Shown: positions 8,701 through 16,631 of the stretch, piece after piece
Numbering within the stretch: position 1 is the stretch's first letter
Layout: each line of letters starts with the position of its first letter
From: Planctomycetota bacterium
GTDB taxonomy: Bacteria > Planctomycetota > J058 > J103
Reading direction: 5' to 3'
Length of the DNA: 18,370 bases
Assembly: GCA_003694875.1 (NCBI GenBank)
Contig: RFJN01000314.1
Coordinates: 1-18,370, forward strand
Notes under the pieces: generated by a model
What the model was told of the DNA's origin: nothing
Seen by the model: the letters and a program-made list of their open reading frames with translations, nothing else
The model's database searches: none
Position numbers and translations under genes: made by a program

Positions 8701-8994
8701 GCCGTCGACGCGCACCCCGTTGAGCAACAGCCCGTTGCGACTGTCGAGGTCGTCGATCTCGAAGCCGTGTTCGCACGGCCGGATCCGGAAGTGGCGTCGC
8801 GAGACGTCGGGGTGGGCGATCGGCAGGTCGTTGCTCTCGAGCCGTCCGCCATGGACGGGACGGCGCGCGTCGAAGCGGTGGACGGTGTGCCGTCCGGCCA
8901 CCTCGAGATCGAGCACGAGCACGCCCGAGCCGTGGGCGGCGGGCTGCGGCCGGCCGCCGTCCCCGTCCGCCCCGCCTCTCGCGCCCGCGCTCAC
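5743..8994 (-). CDS. FHA domain - transmembrane - M64-family (IgA peptidase-like) metallopeptidase
   Basis: The protein has 1083 residues. Residues about 24-118 form an FHA phosphothreonine-binding domain, with GGRLESNDLPI (49-59), SRRHF (65-69) and DSRNGLLLNG (84-93). A low-complexity linker ends in an Arg-rich run before one membrane helix (about 190-211), so FHA should be cytoplasmic and the rest periplasmic. Residues about 240-700 are Ala/Arg/Glu-rich helices, possibly TPR-like or coiled coil. The C-terminal catalytic domain starts at about 715 (ISFVLLAEGY) and contains HEVGHAFAELGDEY at 847-860: zinc ligands His847, His851 and probably Asp858, catalytic Glu848. A beta-rich tail (about 970-1083) follows. 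The GTG start has GAGGA about 8 nt upstream and lies 10 bp after the preceding stop, so it is the last gene of the suf unit. The physiological target is unknown. Confidence 0.85.
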   Translation of the reverse strand: MSAGARGGADGDGGRPQPAAHGSGVLVLDLEVAGRHTVHRFDARRPVHGGRLESNDLPIAHPDVSRRHFRIRPCEHGFEIDDLDSRNGLLLNGVRVDGSAALLPGDRIGIGPHVRIRFLGARTPQRHASPDDTGRTEALAPIESESEPEPVRAPDTAPAAASDRRAATPQPERSVRASTRARRRRRRAHPVVTAAVWLGSLVGSALLLQFAYRQLTEPLPAARGPGPPARATPRSRGGDDAAWRALQTALAAGESPATALAALAARLERAGAQTAAEAVRAVQRRFVDRPAGEAKPARAALARALSAELRRLVDAQRFGTARALLEAARGAGLGELAPDTDAIAQAAHAAFASVRARARALEAAGDREGARALLLGFAARCDGLAVQNEAQAELRAMDEARLVEGTDHEDTATQRPPEDTLQARREAAVLRARAEQALRTLRWHEALEHWRALAALPAPPEAALEGGWGLLDSARVAALERRLLRALSADTPKRPVITLELAPGITARVTAADADGVRLEGQLGPGGGRVVDARRWRDMAPSTIYAILAGVPDPGPDELLALATYALRAGLETEAHAALVDLWQRFPAHRREALVLLGRFEPAALRTPFEAWTVFEGRLVPRAERERIEAERAAARERARELERELARRDAAARLERLFAEAQSLLEAGSYRAGRAALRAIARRDPDGAWGARARQRLADPVLRRRPLAVHGPERGRISFVLLAEGYPLDEAAQRRFDREAERAWRVLARSEPWAEYAGWCNAYAVNVWSREAGLDREPGGLRRDTVFGGIVRDGVFTVDRAAVAAVIDRWPGPKVAIVIGNGEARVATGGGGVCAIPRGMLDVTPHEVGHAFAELGDEYDEEPGRSGPPAPRANGPVPVRVLAPNLVAGNDPEALRANAPWRHWFALGERNWTGRPVDLFEGGGRRRYDVWRAQRDCRMRTPGAPFCVACMERMVVRIHEVLPVIDRREPTEAQLRIRAGERARFAVVALAPRRGPLEASFTLVRAADGDGSTEGRDDEAAEPLPGRGRPLPDGRVRYEVRTPPLEPGRYTVTATLSDPTAWVALPDRSALAHTVRWQVVVR

Positions 8995-9004
8995 CGCCGC
9001 GTCC

Positions 9005-9319
9005 TCACGGTGCGGGCGGGGTGCCCACCTCGACGTTGGTCGCCTCGGCGTCGGTGCCGGGCAGCTTCAGGAAGATCGCGAGCTGCTCCATGAGCGCGTC
9101 CTGGTGGGCCGGATCGACGAGGCTCAGGCGGTACTCGTTGATGATCTTGATCGCCATGGCGCGCCAGGCCTGCCAGCAGTCGCGGCAGGTGTGCCGCAGC
9201 ACGCGCTCGCCGAGTTCGGTGGGAAAGGGCGCGCGCTCGAGCGCGGGCGCGGATTCGGCTCCGCACCGGGTGCAGTGCACACTCGTGGCCGCGTCCGTCG
9301 CGGGATCTGCCTCGCTCAT
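9005..9319 (-). CDS. Fe(2+)-trafficking protein, YggX family, zinc-ribbon variant
   Basis: The 104-residue protein matches the YggX/Iron_traffic pattern: a Cys-containing start, PTELGERV (33-40), a central CWQAWRAM (48-55), KIINEYRLSLVDP (58-70) and a terminal FLKL. YggX proteins are linked to iron handling and protection of Fe-S clusters from oxidation. This one differs from the E. coli type by two CxxC pairs, Cys16/Cys19 and Cys45/Cys48, which would form a small zinc or iron ribbon; I recall similar variants in some non-enteric bacteria. The ATG at 9319 is one base after the sufU stop, so translation is probably coupled. Placement behind sufU fits a role in iron supply or protection during cluster assembly, which is inferred from the family and context. 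Confidence 0.8.
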   Translation of the reverse strand: MSEADPATDAATSVHCTRCGAESAPALERAPFPTELGERVLRHTCRDCWQAWRAMAIKIINEYRLSLVDPAHQDALMEQLAIFLKLPGTDAEATNVEVGTPPAP

Positions 9320-9320
9320 G

Positions 9321-9776
9321 CTATCCGTAGACCTCCTCGGTTCCGCTCTCGCCCCGCAGCGCCTTTTGCAGCGCGTTCCACGCGAGCGTGGCGCACTTGA
9401 CGCGTACGGGGAACTTGCGCACCCCCTGCAGCGCGATGCCCTCGCCGATCTCGTCGCCGAGCTCGTCGAAGCTGCGCTCGCCGCGCATGGCCTCCTTGAA
9501 ACGGTCGATCAGCGCGAGCGCCTGCTCGCGCGACTTGCCGCGCACCTGTTCGGTGAGCATGGACGCCGACGCCTGGCTGATCGCGCAACCGTGGCCGTGG
9601 AAGCTGCACGCCTCGACCCGGTCGTCCTCGCCCACCCGGATATCGACCGTGATGGTGTCGCCGCACAGCGGATTGAACAGCTTCACCGACTCGGTGGGAT
9701 TGTCGAGCGGGCCGAAGTTGCGCGGGTTCTTGTAGTGGTCGAGGATCACTTCCTGGTACAGGTCGTCGAACGACAC
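9321..9776 (-). CDS. sufU: SufU-type Fe-S assembly scaffold / zinc-dependent sulfur acceptor
   Basis: The 151-residue cytoplasmic protein has the three conserved cysteines of the IscU/SufU fold: FNPLCGD (Cys38, with Asp40), GHGCAISQAS (Cys64) and RVKCATLAW (Cys128). The extra segment between the second and third cysteines, ending in LQGVRKFPVR, is the SufU hallmark absent from IscU. In characterised SufU proteins these residues bind zinc and accept persulfide from SufS to feed the SufBCD complex. The N-terminus LYQEVILDHYKNPRNFG is typical. The start is GTG 9776 with GGAGAG about 9 nt upstream. It follows sufS by 27 bp, and its stop is one base before the YggX-like start. The pairing with sufS next door supports the assignment strongly. 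Confidence 0.95.
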   Translation of the reverse strand: MSFDDLYQEVILDHYKNPRNFGPLDNPTESVKLFNPLCGDTITVDIRVGEDDRVEACSFHGHGCAISQASASMLTEQVRGKSREQALALIDRFKEAMRGERSFDELGDEIGEGIALQGVRKFPVRVKCATLAWNALQKALRGESGTEEVYG

Positions 9777-9803
9777 GCTGCAGCTCTCCGTTGCGGTTGC
9801 GGC

Positions 9804-11090
9804 TCAGCGGAAGAAGGCGCGCGCGCCCTCGATCGCCTGCACGAGCCGATCGACCTCCGCCTCGTCATTGTAGACGTAGAAGGAAGCGCGTGCGGTCGAG
9901 CCGAGCCCGAGCTGGGCGTGCAGCGGCATGGCGCAGTGGTGCCCGGCCCGGATCGCGATCCCCTCCTGGTCGAGCCACTGCGCGAGATCGTGCGGGTGCA
10001 CCTCGGGCAGGGTGAACGCGACGAGTCCGCAGCGGCGCGTCGGATCGAGCGGCCCGTAGATCGTCGCCCCGAGCGCGCGCAGCCGCTCGATCGCATAGCC
10101 GGTCACCGCGCGCACGTGCCGCTGCACCCGCGCCATGCCGATCTGCTCGAGGGTGCGGATCGCGGCGCCGAGCCCCACCACCTGCGCGATGTTCATCGTG
10201 CCGGCCTCGAAGCGCCACGGCACGTCGTTCCACGTCGCGCGGTCGAGTTCCACCACGCGGATCATCTCGCCGCCGGTCAGCAGCGGCTCGGTCTGCTCGA
10301 GAAGCTCCCGCCGGCCCCACAGCACCCCCACGCCGGTGGGTCCGAGCATCTTGTGGCCCGAGAAGCACAGCCAGTCGCAGCCGGTCTCGCCCACGTCGAC
10401 CGGCGCGTGCGGCACCCACTGCGCGCCGTCCACGAGCGTACGCACCCCGTGTCGGCGCGCCTCGGCACAGATCCGGCGGAGGTCGGGCTCGTGGCCGAGC
10501 ACGTTCGAGGCGCCGGTGATCGCGCACAGCCGCGCGCGCGGGCTGCGCACGAGTTCGCACACCGCGTCCTCGTCGATCGCGCCGTCCTCGGTGAGCGGCG
10601 CGTGCCGCAGCACCGCGCCGGTACGCCGCGCCACCACCTGCCACGGCACGAGGTTGGCATGGTGCTCGGCGACGGTGAGCACGATCTCGTCGCCGGGCTC
10701 GAGGTGGCGCCCGGCCCAGCCGTGCGCCACGAGGTTGATCGACTCGGTGGTGCCGCGGGTGAAGATCACCTCGTGCGCGCTCGGCGCCCCGATCCAGCGG
10801 CGCACCTGCTCGCGCACCGCCTCGTACGCCGCGGTCGCCCGTTCGGCCAGGGTATGGATGCCGCGGTGGATGTTGGCGTTGTCGTGGCGGTAGAAGTTCG
10901 CCACCGCCTCGATCACCGCCTCGGGCTTCTGCGTGGTGGCGGCGTTGTCGAGGTACGACAGCGGCTTGCCGTGCACCCGCTCGCCGAGGATCGGAAACTG
11001 CCGCCGCAGCGCCTGCACATCGAGCGCCCCCACCTCGGACTCGGGGCGCTCGAGCCGCTCGAGATCCACCACCGCTGCACCTCCGGGCAT
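9804..11090 (-). CDS. sufS: Cysteine desulfurase SufS (group II)
   Basis: This PLP enzyme removes sulfur from cysteine, making alanine and an enzyme persulfide passed to SufU for Fe-S cluster building. From ATG 11090 it has 428 residues. Signatures are LSYLDNAATTQKP (44-56), TVAEHHANLVPW (139-150), FSGHKMLGPTGVG with the PLP lysine Lys247, and RAGHHCAMPL with the catalytic Cys386, the group II pattern. The start is ambiguous. ATG 11090 has GGAGAG upstream, but GTG 11072 has a better-looking GGAGG 7 nt upstream, inside the first codons of the longer form. Either choice leaves an N-terminal extension of about 15-20 residues before the usual start region. It lies between sufD (29-bp gap) and sufU. 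Confidence 0.95.
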   Translation of the reverse strand: MPGGAAVVDLERLERPESEVGALDVQALRRQFPILGERVHGKPLSYLDNAATTQKPEAVIEAVANFYRHDNANIHRGIHTLAERATAAYEAVREQVRRWIGAPSAHEVIFTRGTTESINLVAHGWAGRHLEPGDEIVLTVAEHHANLVPWQVVARRTGAVLRHAPLTEDGAIDEDAVCELVRSPRARLCAITGASNVLGHEPDLRRICAEARRHGVRTLVDGAQWVPHAPVDVGETGCDWLCFSGHKMLGPTGVGVLWGRRELLEQTEPLLTGGEMIRVVELDRATWNDVPWRFEAGTMNIAQVVGLGAAIRTLEQIGMARVQRHVRAVTGYAIERLRALGATIYGPLDPTRRCGLVAFTLPEVHPHDLAQWLDQEGIAIRAGHHCAMPLHAQLGLGSTARASFYVYNDEAEVDRLVQAIEGARAFFR

Positions 11091-11119
11091 GTCGCTGGCT
11101 CTCCGCTGCCGGACGCGGG

Positions 11120-12381
11120 TCAGTCGCCGCGTGTGGCCGCACGAAGCGCGAGCTTGCGCTCCATGAGTTCGCGCAGCACAGGCTCGACCGCCGTGTCGCG
11201 CACCCGCTCGAGCACCGGGGCGAAGAACCCCTCGAGGATCAGGTGCTCGCAGACCGGACGCGGCAACCCGCGCGTCATCAGGTAGAAGATCTGGTTCTCG
11301 TCGAGCGGACCGGCGGTCGCGCCGTGTCCGGCGCGCACGTCGTCCTCGTCGATGAACAGCGACGGGATCGCATCGGAGCGCGCACGGTCGTCGAGCAGCA
11401 CGCTGTTGCACGCCTGCTGCGAGTTCGCGCCCGCGCAGCCGTTGCGCATGATCACGATCCCGCGGTAGACGCTGCGCGAGCCCTGGTCGAGCGCGACCCG
11501 GCCGCGCAGGTCGCTCGTGGTGTGCCGCCCCGCGTGGATCACGCGGTTGAGCAGATCGATGTGCTGCCGGTCGTCGCCGTACACGAGCGCGCGCTGCTGC
11601 ACCTCGCCGCCCGGCGCGCCGAGGTACGACTCGGTCTCGGCACGCGCGAGCCGCGCCCCGAGCTCGGCGTCCACCCACCGGATGCAGGCGTCCGCGCCCA
11701 CCTCGGCGCGCCGGCTCTCGAACCGCATCACCGCGTGGCCGAGCGCCTGCACCGCGCTGCAGGTGAGGGACGCGCCGTCGCCGAGCACGACCTCGGTGGC
11801 CGAGAACAGCACGCCGCTGTCGATCCCGTCGTCGCACCGGTCGACGAGCACGACCTCGGCGCGCGCGGCCTTGCCGAGCACGATCACGAGGTGGCGAAAC
11901 GCGCCGAAGCCCGAGCGCGGTCCGGTGATCTCGTGCCGCAGCACGATCGGCCCCTCGAGTTCGACGCCGTCGGGCACGAACAGCACCGCCCCCGCGTTGG
12001 CGAACGCCTCGGCGGCGGCAACGAACTTGCTGCGCTCGGGCGCGAGCGTCGAGAAGGCGTGCTCGCGCCACAGCCGCGCCGCCTCGCCCTCGAGATCCGA
12101 CAGCGTGGCGAGCACCACGCCGTCGGGCAGCGCCGCCGGCGGCTCGATCGTGAGAGCGCCCTCGAAGCCGATCGGCCGCTCGGCGAGTGCGAGCCCGCGC
12201 AGCGAGGTACGCCGCCAGTCCTCGTCCGAGCGCGGGTCGGGCTCGGGCTGCGCCTCGAACGCGCGCCAGGCGCGCTCGCGCTGCTCGCGCCGCCAGGCGG
12301 GCTCGCCCGCCGCGATGCGCTCGATCGCCTCCTGCCCCGCCCCCACCTGCAGGGGCGGCTCGGACACCGCCGCCGGCCCGC

Positions 12382-12385
<4 letters not shown>
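11120..12385 (-). CDS. sufD: SufD subunit of the SufBCD Fe-S assembly complex
   Basis: The 421-residue protein matches SufD by its beta-helix core and C-terminus: HAGRHTTSDLRGRVALDQGS, RGIVIMRNGCAGANSQQACN, LLDDRARSDAIPSLFIDEDDV, and HGATAGPLDENQIFYLMTRG. HGAT followed by GPLDE and the IDEDDV stretch argue for SufD over SufB. SufD normally pairs with SufB and two SufC ATPases to assemble and deliver Fe-S clusters in the cytosol. The GTG start at 12385 overlaps the sufC stop as GTGA, so the two are translationally coupled. The N-terminal 60 residues are less conserved and helical, ending in DEDWRRTSL, a common SufD entry motif. No sufB is present in the window, so its partner must be encoded elsewhere. 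Confidence 0.92.
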
Positions 12386-13173
<788 letters not shown>

Positions 13174-13193
13174 GGTGCACCCATCTCCTCGAC

Positions 13194-13220
13194 TTCGAAC
13201 AAGTTCGGTTCGTGAACCGC
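13194..13220. promoter_or_regulatory. Overlapping GTTC/GAAC palindromes in the sufC leader (candidate operator)
   Basis: CGAAC-AA-GTTCG (13196-13207) is followed directly by GGTTC-GT-GAACC (13207-13218), two near-perfect inverted repeats with 2-bp centres. A further copy, GGTTCGTGAAC, occurs at 13300-13310. All lie between the candidate sufC promoter and the sufC ATG. I do not match them to a known regulator site, and a regulatory role is inferred from repetition and position. Confidence 0.4.
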
Positions 13221-13333
13221 AGCGCGAACGTGACGCCGCGTCCCGACGCGACACGGCGGCACCGTCCGCGACATCGGCCGCAATGCCCGCCCCGCGCCGG
13301 TTCGTGAACGCCCGCGCGAGGCACAGTCCCCAC

Positions 13334-13361
13334 ACGATAGCAAGCGGCGCGCCGTTTCCAA
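13334..13361 (-). promoter_or_regulatory. Candidate sigma70-like promoter of the suf unit
   Basis: On the minus strand, TTGGAA (13361-13356) and TATCGT (13339-13334) are separated by 16 bp. Transcription would start near 13326 and leave a leader of about 150 nt before sufC. The -10 match is moderate. The position at the only divergent junction upstream of sufC supports it. Confidence 0.4.
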
Positions 13362-13419
13362 GAACCCGCTCTCCCGAGCGCAGCGTGCGAAAACGCTAGA
13401 AGCGGGCCGGGACGCGGGT

Positions 13420-13425
13420 TACAAT
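13420..13425 (+). promoter_or_regulatory. Candidate -10 element for the cysteine desulfurase-thiI operon
   Basis: TACAAT stands out in GC-rich DNA and is a near-consensus -10 box; no good -35 is visible. If it is used, transcription starts near 13432, which excludes the ATG at 13424 and favours the ATG at 13472 as the gene start. Confidence 0.4.
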
Positions 13426-13471
13426 GCGCGTTTCCGCACAGCTCCTGCCGGAGTTCGCAAAGCGACCGACC

Positions 13472-14641
13472 ATGCACGACGCGATCTATCTCGACAACGC
13501 CGCCACCACGCGCACCGATCCTGCGATCGCCGCGCAGCTCGCCGAGGACTCGCTGCGCCACTACGCCAACCCCGCCTCGACGCACCGTGCGGGGCTCGCC
13601 GCGCGGCGACGGCTCGAGCAGGCGCGCGAGACGATCGCCGAGCGGCTGCCGGGCTACCGGGTGGTCTTCACCGCCTCGGGCACCGAGGCGATCCACCTCG
13701 CGATCCGTGGCGCCTTCGGCGTCCGGCCGCGCCGGCGCCGCGTGCTCGTCTCCGCGGTCGAGCACCCCGCGGTGCTGCGCGCCGCCGAGGCGCTCGTGCC
13801 GCTCGGGGCCGAGGTCGAGACGATCGCCGTGGATGCGGCGGGTCGCGTCGACACCGAGCGGCTCGAGGCGCGGCTCGCCGAGGTGGGCGAGCAGGTGGCG
13901 GTCTGCGCCGTCATGGCGGTACAGAACGAGCTCGGCACGATCGAGCCGCTCGAGCGGGTGCGCGCGCTGCTCGCGCGGCATGCGCCGCAGGCGTTCTTCT
14001 TCGTTGACGCGGTGCAGGCGCTCGGCAAGATCGTGTTCGACCCCGAGACGATCGGTGCGCACGCCTACGCCTTCGCCTCGCACAAGATCCACGGTCCGAA
14101 GGGCATGGGGTGTCTCGCGGTGCGCGAGCCGGTGCACCTCGCTCCGCTGCTGACCGGCGGCGGGCAGGAGTTCGGCCTGCGCAGCGGCACACCCGACGTG
14201 CCCGGTGCGTGCGGCTTCGCCACCGCCTTCGTCGAGGCGTTCGACCACGCCGCGCGCCACGTCCGCCACCTCGAGTCGCTGCGCGCACAGCTCGCCGAGG
14301 GGATCGCGCGCATCGAGCCGGGCGCCGTGGTGCACGGTCCCGGCGAGCCCGGCGGCTGCTCGCCCTCGATCCTGTCGGTCGCCTTCCCCGGCCGACGCGG
14401 CGAGCAGGTGCAGCACGCGCTCGAGGCCGAGGGGCTGTACTGCTCGACCGGCTCGGCGTGCCACAGCGCCGAGCGCAAGCCGGGCCACGTGCTGCGGGCG
14501 GTCGGCATGGACCCGGTGCTCGCCGAGGGCACGGTGCGCTTCGGGCTGAGCTGGACGAACACCGAGGCGGAGATCGAGCGCGCGCTCGAGATCATCGCGG
14601 CCGCGCTGCCGCGCGTGCCGGCACGGGCGACGATCGCATGA
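13472..14641 (+). CDS. Group I cysteine desulfurase (NifS/IscS-like), probable ThiI sulfur donor
   Basis: This PLP enzyme of 389 residues generates persulfide sulfur from cysteine. Signatures are IYLDNAATTRTDP (5-17), NPASTHRAG (33-41), VEHPAVLRA (96-104), FASHKIHGPKGMG with the PLP lysine Lys205, GGGQEFGLRSGTPD (229-242), and CSTGSACHSA with the catalytic Cys330 expected from IscS alignment plus an extra Cys324. This is the flexible-loop group I type, distinct from the SufS in this window. The start at 13472 matches the family N-terminus; an in-frame ATG at 13424 sits inside a likely -10 box. The stop overlaps the thiI start as ATGA. In Bacillus a dedicated NifS-like enzyme pairs with ThiI, so this one probably serves tRNA thiolation rather than Fe-S assembly (inferred from context). 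Confidence 0.9.
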   Translation: MHDAIYLDNAATTRTDPAIAAQLAEDSLRHYANPASTHRAGLAARRRLEQARETIAERLPGYRVVFTASGTEAIHLAIRGAFGVRPRRRRVLVSAVEHPAVLRAAEALVPLGAEVETIAVDAAGRVDTERLEARLAEVGEQVAVCAVMAVQNELGTIEPLERVRALLARHAPQAFFFVDAVQALGKIVFDPETIGAHAYAFASHKIHGPKGMGCLAVREPVHLAPLLTGGGQEFGLRSGTPDVPGACGFATAFVEAFDHAARHVRHLESLRAQLAEGIARIEPGAVVHGPGEPGGCSPSILSVAFPGRRGEQVQHALEAEGLYCSTGSACHSAERKPGHVLRAVGMDPVLAEGTVRFGLSWTNTEAEIERALEIIAAALPRVPARATIA

Positions 14642-15870
14642 CCGGCGCCGACCTGCTGCTCGTGCGCTTTGCCGAGATCGGCATCAAGCGCGGCAACCGC
14701 AAGCGATTCACCCGCGCGCTCGCCGACCGGATCCGCGAGACGACCGAGGCGTTCGGCGCGGTCCGCTCGGTCCGCCCCACCCACAGCCGCATCCTCGTGG
14801 AGCTCGATCCCGACGCTCCCGCGGTCGCACGCCGGCGCGTGCTCGAGCGGCTCACCGACACGCCGGGGGTGCACACGGTCTCGCCCGCGCACCGGGTGGC
14901 GGCCGACATGGAGGCGCTCGCCGCGGCGGTCGCCGACCGCGCCGAGCAGATCGTCGCCCGCCGCAACCCGGCGACGTTCCGGATCACCTGCTCGCGCAGC
15001 GACAAGCGTTTCCCTCTCACCTCCGACGAGATCGCGCGCGAGCTCGGCGGCGCGGTGCTCGCGCGCTGCCCCGGGCTGCGGGTGCAGCTCAAGGGGGCCG
15101 ATCTCGAGATCGGGGTCGAGATCGCCACGCTGCAGCACGCCTACGTCTATGCCGAGCGGCTGCCCGGCCCGGGCGGGGTGCCGGTCGGGACCGCGGGCGG
15201 GGTGGTGCACCTTCTGTCCGGCGGCTTCGACTCGCCGGTGGCGGGATCGCTGCTGCAGGTGCGCGGCTGCGAGCTGACCCCGATCTACTTCCACAGCTTC
15301 CCGCTCGTGGGCGACGCGGCGCGCGAGAAGGTGATCGATCTCGCCCGCATCCTCTCGCGGCGGCAGCGCCGCATGCAACTCGGCGTGGTGGGCTTCACCG
15401 AGGTGCAGACGACGCTGCGCGATCGGTGTCCGGCCGACCTGCTCGTGGTGCTGTACCGGCGCATGATGCTGCGGGTCGCGGACGCGATCGCCGAGCGGCT
15501 CGGCTTCGACGCGGTCTCGACCGGCGATGCGCTGAGCCAGGTCGCAAGCCAGACGCTGCCCAACCTGCGAACGATCCAGGCGGTCTGTTCGCGGCCGGTG
15601 CTGCGGCCGCTGCTCGCGTGCAACAAGGAGCAGATCATCGACACCTCGCGCCGGCTCGGGATGTTCGAGATCTCGGCGCGACGCGCCGACGACTGCTGCT
15701 CGCTGTTCGTGCCGCGGCACCCGCGCACGCGCGCGCGGATCGAGCACGCCGAGCGGGCCGAACGCGGCCTCGACATCCCGGCGCTCGTGGCGCAGTGCCT
15801 CGAGCGCACCGAGTGGATCGAGCTGTCGTGCGGCCGGGTGTGCGAACCGGAGGACGCCCCGCGCGCCTGA
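14638..15870 (+). CDS. thiI: tRNA 4-thiouridine synthase ThiI (no rhodanese domain)
   Basis: The 410-residue protein has the ThiI layout. A ferredoxin-like N-terminus begins with LLLVRFAEIGIKRGNRKRF (6-24). A THUMP RNA-binding domain spans about 60-170. The PP-loop ATP pyrophosphatase domain carries SGGFDSP (194-200) and STGDALSQVASQTLPNL (294-310), where uridine 8 of tRNA is adenylated and thiolated. The E. coli enzyme is about 480 residues and carries its sulfur-relay cysteine in a C-terminal rhodanese domain. That domain is missing here, as in Bacillus, so sulfur likely comes directly from the upstream desulfurase. Cysteines at 353-354 (DDCCSLFVP) are candidate relay residues. The start ATG overlaps the upstream stop (ATGA), giving coupled translation. 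A role in the thiamine thiazole branch is possible but not shown. Confidence 0.93.
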   Translation: MTGADLLLVRFAEIGIKRGNRKRFTRALADRIRETTEAFGAVRSVRPTHSRILVELDPDAPAVARRRVLERLTDTPGVHTVSPAHRVAADMEALAAAVADRAEQIVARRNPATFRITCSRSDKRFPLTSDEIARELGGAVLARCPGLRVQLKGADLEIGVEIATLQHAYVYAERLPGPGGVPVGTAGGVVHLLSGGFDSPVAGSLLQVRGCELTPIYFHSFPLVGDAAREKVIDLARILSRRQRRMQLGVVGFTEVQTTLRDRCPADLLVVLYRRMMLRVADAIAERLGFDAVSTGDALSQVASQTLPNLRTIQAVCSRPVLRPLLACNKEQIIDTSRRLGMFEISARRADDCCSLFVPRHPRTRARIEHAERAERGLDIPALVAQCLERTEWIELSCGRVCEPEDAPRA

Positions 15871-16137
15871 TCTCCCTGCCGGGCGTCGAAATCCGTCGGG
15901 CGGGGCGTGCGCCATGGTCGGCACAGGAGCCAGGCGCGGCGCCCGTGCGATCGGTGTGTCGCCGCGACATGTCGCCGGGCGCGGCACGCGTCTGTCACAG
16001 CAAGCGGCCGGATTGCACAGCGCTGCCGTGACGTTCGCTCCCTCGATTCCCGCTACCGACGACGTTCGCTCGACGGAGTTCCCGGCCTGCCGGGTTCGCC
16101 GCGATCGAGCCCGCTCCGACGAGCCGCATGTCCGGCG

Positions 16138-16177
16138 CCGGGATCGAAAGGACAAGGAGGAACCCGGGAATCCGGGA
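16138..16177 (+). repeat. 40-nt dispersed repeat, copy 1
   Basis: This stretch aligns without gaps to the reverse complement of 16999-17038, with 34 of 40 positions identical by my count. The core reads GAGGAACCCGGGAATCC. It lies about 270 bp after thiI. Confidence 0.7.
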
Positions 16178-16350
16178 AGCGATGGTCCGGCACGATCCCG
16201 GCACGCGTGTTCGTGCCCGCGTCCTCGCCTGCCACGGCGTGCGGCCTCGCCTTCCTGCACCACCTTGCGGGACACTGCTTCCCGCGACCGTGCCCTCCCC
16301 GCCGTGCCCAGCCACCTTTCCCAACCCTGACCTCCAACCACAACCACCTG

Positions 16351-16379
16351 CAGGGGCGGGGATGATCCCCGTCCCCCTG
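16351..16379. repeat. GC-rich REP-like hairpin
   Basis: CAGGGG-C-GGGGAT at 16351-16363 pairs with ATCCCC-GTC-CCCCTG at 16365-16379 around a single central G, giving a stem of 12 pairs with a small asymmetric bulge. Related hairpins with G-run arms and different loops occur at 16803-16819 and 17234-17254. Confidence 0.6.
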
Positions 16380-16502
16380 AGCGAATCGATTCTGGCGTTC
16401 CTGACATGCGTCTCAGGAAGCGTTGCGTCGCTGCGGCGGCCGGTATCCCACGGAGGCGGCGTACGGCGGGCGGATGACGAACATGCGAGGCGCCACATAG
16501 TT

Positions 16503-16631
16503 GTCGGAGCGACGGCGTCTCGCCGTCGCCGCGGGGCGTTGGGGCCTCCATTGCACCGCCAGCCGCGGCATTCGGTGCAATGAACAGCCGCTATCGTCGG
16601 TGGTGCGACGGCGAGACGCCGTCGCTCCGAC
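16503..16631. repeat. Nested palindromic element (REP/BIME-like)
   Basis: Positions 16503-16529 and 16605-16631 are perfect 27-bp inverted repeats. Each arm is itself a hairpin with a 9-bp stem (GCGACGGCG/CGCCGTCGC) and 3-nt loop. Inside the 75-bp spacer is another perfect 10-bp inverted repeat, CATTGCACCG at 16549-16558 and CGGTGCAATG at 16573-16582. The right arm extends outward as CCGCTATCGTCGG (16588-16600) pairing with 16627-16639 with one mismatch. The layout resembles paired REP units; no transposase is nearby. Confidence 0.75.

Noticed and set aside
5684..8776. 1030-codon minus-strand frame overlapping the FHA-M64 gene
   Set aside because: It is Arg/Ala/Gly low complexity in a shifted frame; the FHA and HEVGH motifs are in the other frame.
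5773..9093. 1106-codon plus-strand frame opposite the FHA-M64 gene
   Set aside because: It is antisense to a gene with recognisable domains and has no motif of its own.
9804..12071. Apparent 755-residue SufD-SufS fusion frame
   Set aside because: The N-terminal half is an out-of-frame shadow of sufD. True SufS starts near 11090 and sufD is intact in another frame.
13196..13218. LexA-box interpretation of the GAAC/GTTC palindromes
   Set aside because: The spacing between half-sites is 2 bp, not the 4 bp or 7 bp of known GAAC/GTTC-type LexA sites, and no SOS gene is adjacent.
13196..13310. Rex operator upstream of sufC
   Set aside because: TTCACGAA lacks the TGTGA-N6-TCACA arrangement of Rex sites.
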